DNA from: Nocardioides luteus
GTDB taxonomy: Bacteria; Actinomycetota; Actinomycetes; Propionibacteriales; Nocardioidaceae
Assembly (NCBI RefSeq): GCF_000960475.2
Contig: NZ_JZDQ02000044.1
Span: 1 to 48,179 of the forward strand
Direction: 5' to 3'
Length of the DNA: 48,179 bases
Shown here: positions 47,840-48,179 of the stretch, one piece after another
Layout: each line of letters opens with the position of its first letter
Position numbering within the stretch: the first letter of the stretch is position 1
Translations under genes and position numbers: made by a program
Notes under the pieces: model-generated
Databases searched by the model: none
Told to the model about the DNA's origin: nothing
The model's input: only the letters and a program-made list of their open reading frames with translations

Positions 47840-48179
47840 GCCTCGAACCTAGGGCGACCCACGCGCCGTCTCCGGCGGAATCCGGACGACGCACTTCCTC
47901 GATACACCGAGTACCTCGCCGTCCACCCGGCACCCGACATGACGGCCAAGGAGGCCGCCTTCGATGTGTGACCGGGTCGCCACTCATGCAGCGGCCCAGC
48001 ATCACGCCATGCACAACAAGCCCCGCGCCGAGAGCCGCGCATGGGTTCACGGACATGCCCGTACGTCACGCCGGCCTCTTCACCGCCGACACCACCGTAT
48101 CTGCGCTTGGTCAGCGCCCACCGGTCGCCTGCGAACGGTCGACACCAAGAAGTTCGAGAGCGACCTTTAGTGGTCAGGG
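47840..48179. other. Right-hand end: no intact gene, possible gene remnants
   Basis: No convincing gene starts here. A short frame ending DALPRYTEYLAVHPAPDMTA then KEAAFDV at 47971 and another ending RTVDTKKFESDL at 48170 look like protein tails without usable starts. Together with the neighbouring pseudogene this suggests a decaying region. A real gene could continue past the window. Confidence 0.45.

Noticed and set aside
47964..48170. Short plus-strand frame at the right edge
   Set aside because: No start with a ribosome site and no recognised domain; kept only as a possible remnant.

Overview
The window is very GC-rich and gene-dense, with frequent GTG/TTG starts, ATGA and GTGA stop/start overlaps, and actinobacterial families (CHAD, VanK, GpgS, type VII secretion-like proteins, SigJ/ECF41). 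It reads as chromosome of a high-GC actinobacterium. Family content suggests the Nocardioides/Propionibacteriales neighbourhood, but that placement is inference. No rRNA, tRNA, CRISPR array or intact transposon was seen.

Layout: (1) 1-4.6 kb: tail of an HNH endonuclease, an orphan PemK/MazF-like toxin, a Uma2 protein, an NDH-2-like flavin oxidoreductase, a secreted phosphodiesterase and an ECF41 (SigJ-like) sigma factor. ECF41-type promoters lie before both the sigma gene and the oxidoreductase. (2) 4.6-11.4 kb: shikimate/quinate and tyrosine catabolism. It holds an MHS transporter, an NAD-type shikimate dehydrogenase, a TetR regulator, a QsuB-like dehydroshikimate dehydratase/HPPD fusion, true HPPD, and an Lrp regulator. 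(3) 11.5-22 kb: a complete glycopeptide-resistance locus in two blocks: vanS-vanR divergent from vanK-vanZ, and murF divergent from vanH-D-Ala:D-Lac ligase-vanX. Near-identical 29-bp promoter boxes precede vanK and vanH. Between the blocks sits a 2.7-kb three-gene cassette of visibly lower GC, with type VII secretion-like features.

(4) 22-29 kb: a CHAD protein, a TetR-controlled membrane protein, a WYL regulator divergent from an epoxide hydrolase, and a coupled gpgS-folP-LigB-like operon. (5) 29-38.8 kb: a regulon for an unidentified substrate. It contains a DUF3830 protein, an amidase, a 2-hydroxyacid dehydrogenase, two maleate-isomerase/arylmalonate-decarboxylase-type proteins, an MHS transporter, a FadR-type GntR regulator, a semialdehyde dehydrogenase and an omega-aminotransferase. 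Four intergenic copies of a TTGTCAACAA-centred palindrome tie the promoters together; the regulator's own promoter has one.

(6) 38.8-48 kb: mixed genes including a GNAT acetyltransferase, a DoxX-like membrane protein, hydrolases, an FAD monooxygenase, a GH10 xylanase without signal peptide, a deacetylase with an altered metal motif and related upstream palindrome, a secreted PHB-depolymerase-like esterase, and a flavin reductase pseudogene broken by a 25-nt insertion and a +1 frameshift. The best candidates for something undescribed are the low-GC cassette inside the van locus and the GntR-controlled pathway with its paired Asp/Glu-racemase-fold enzymes.
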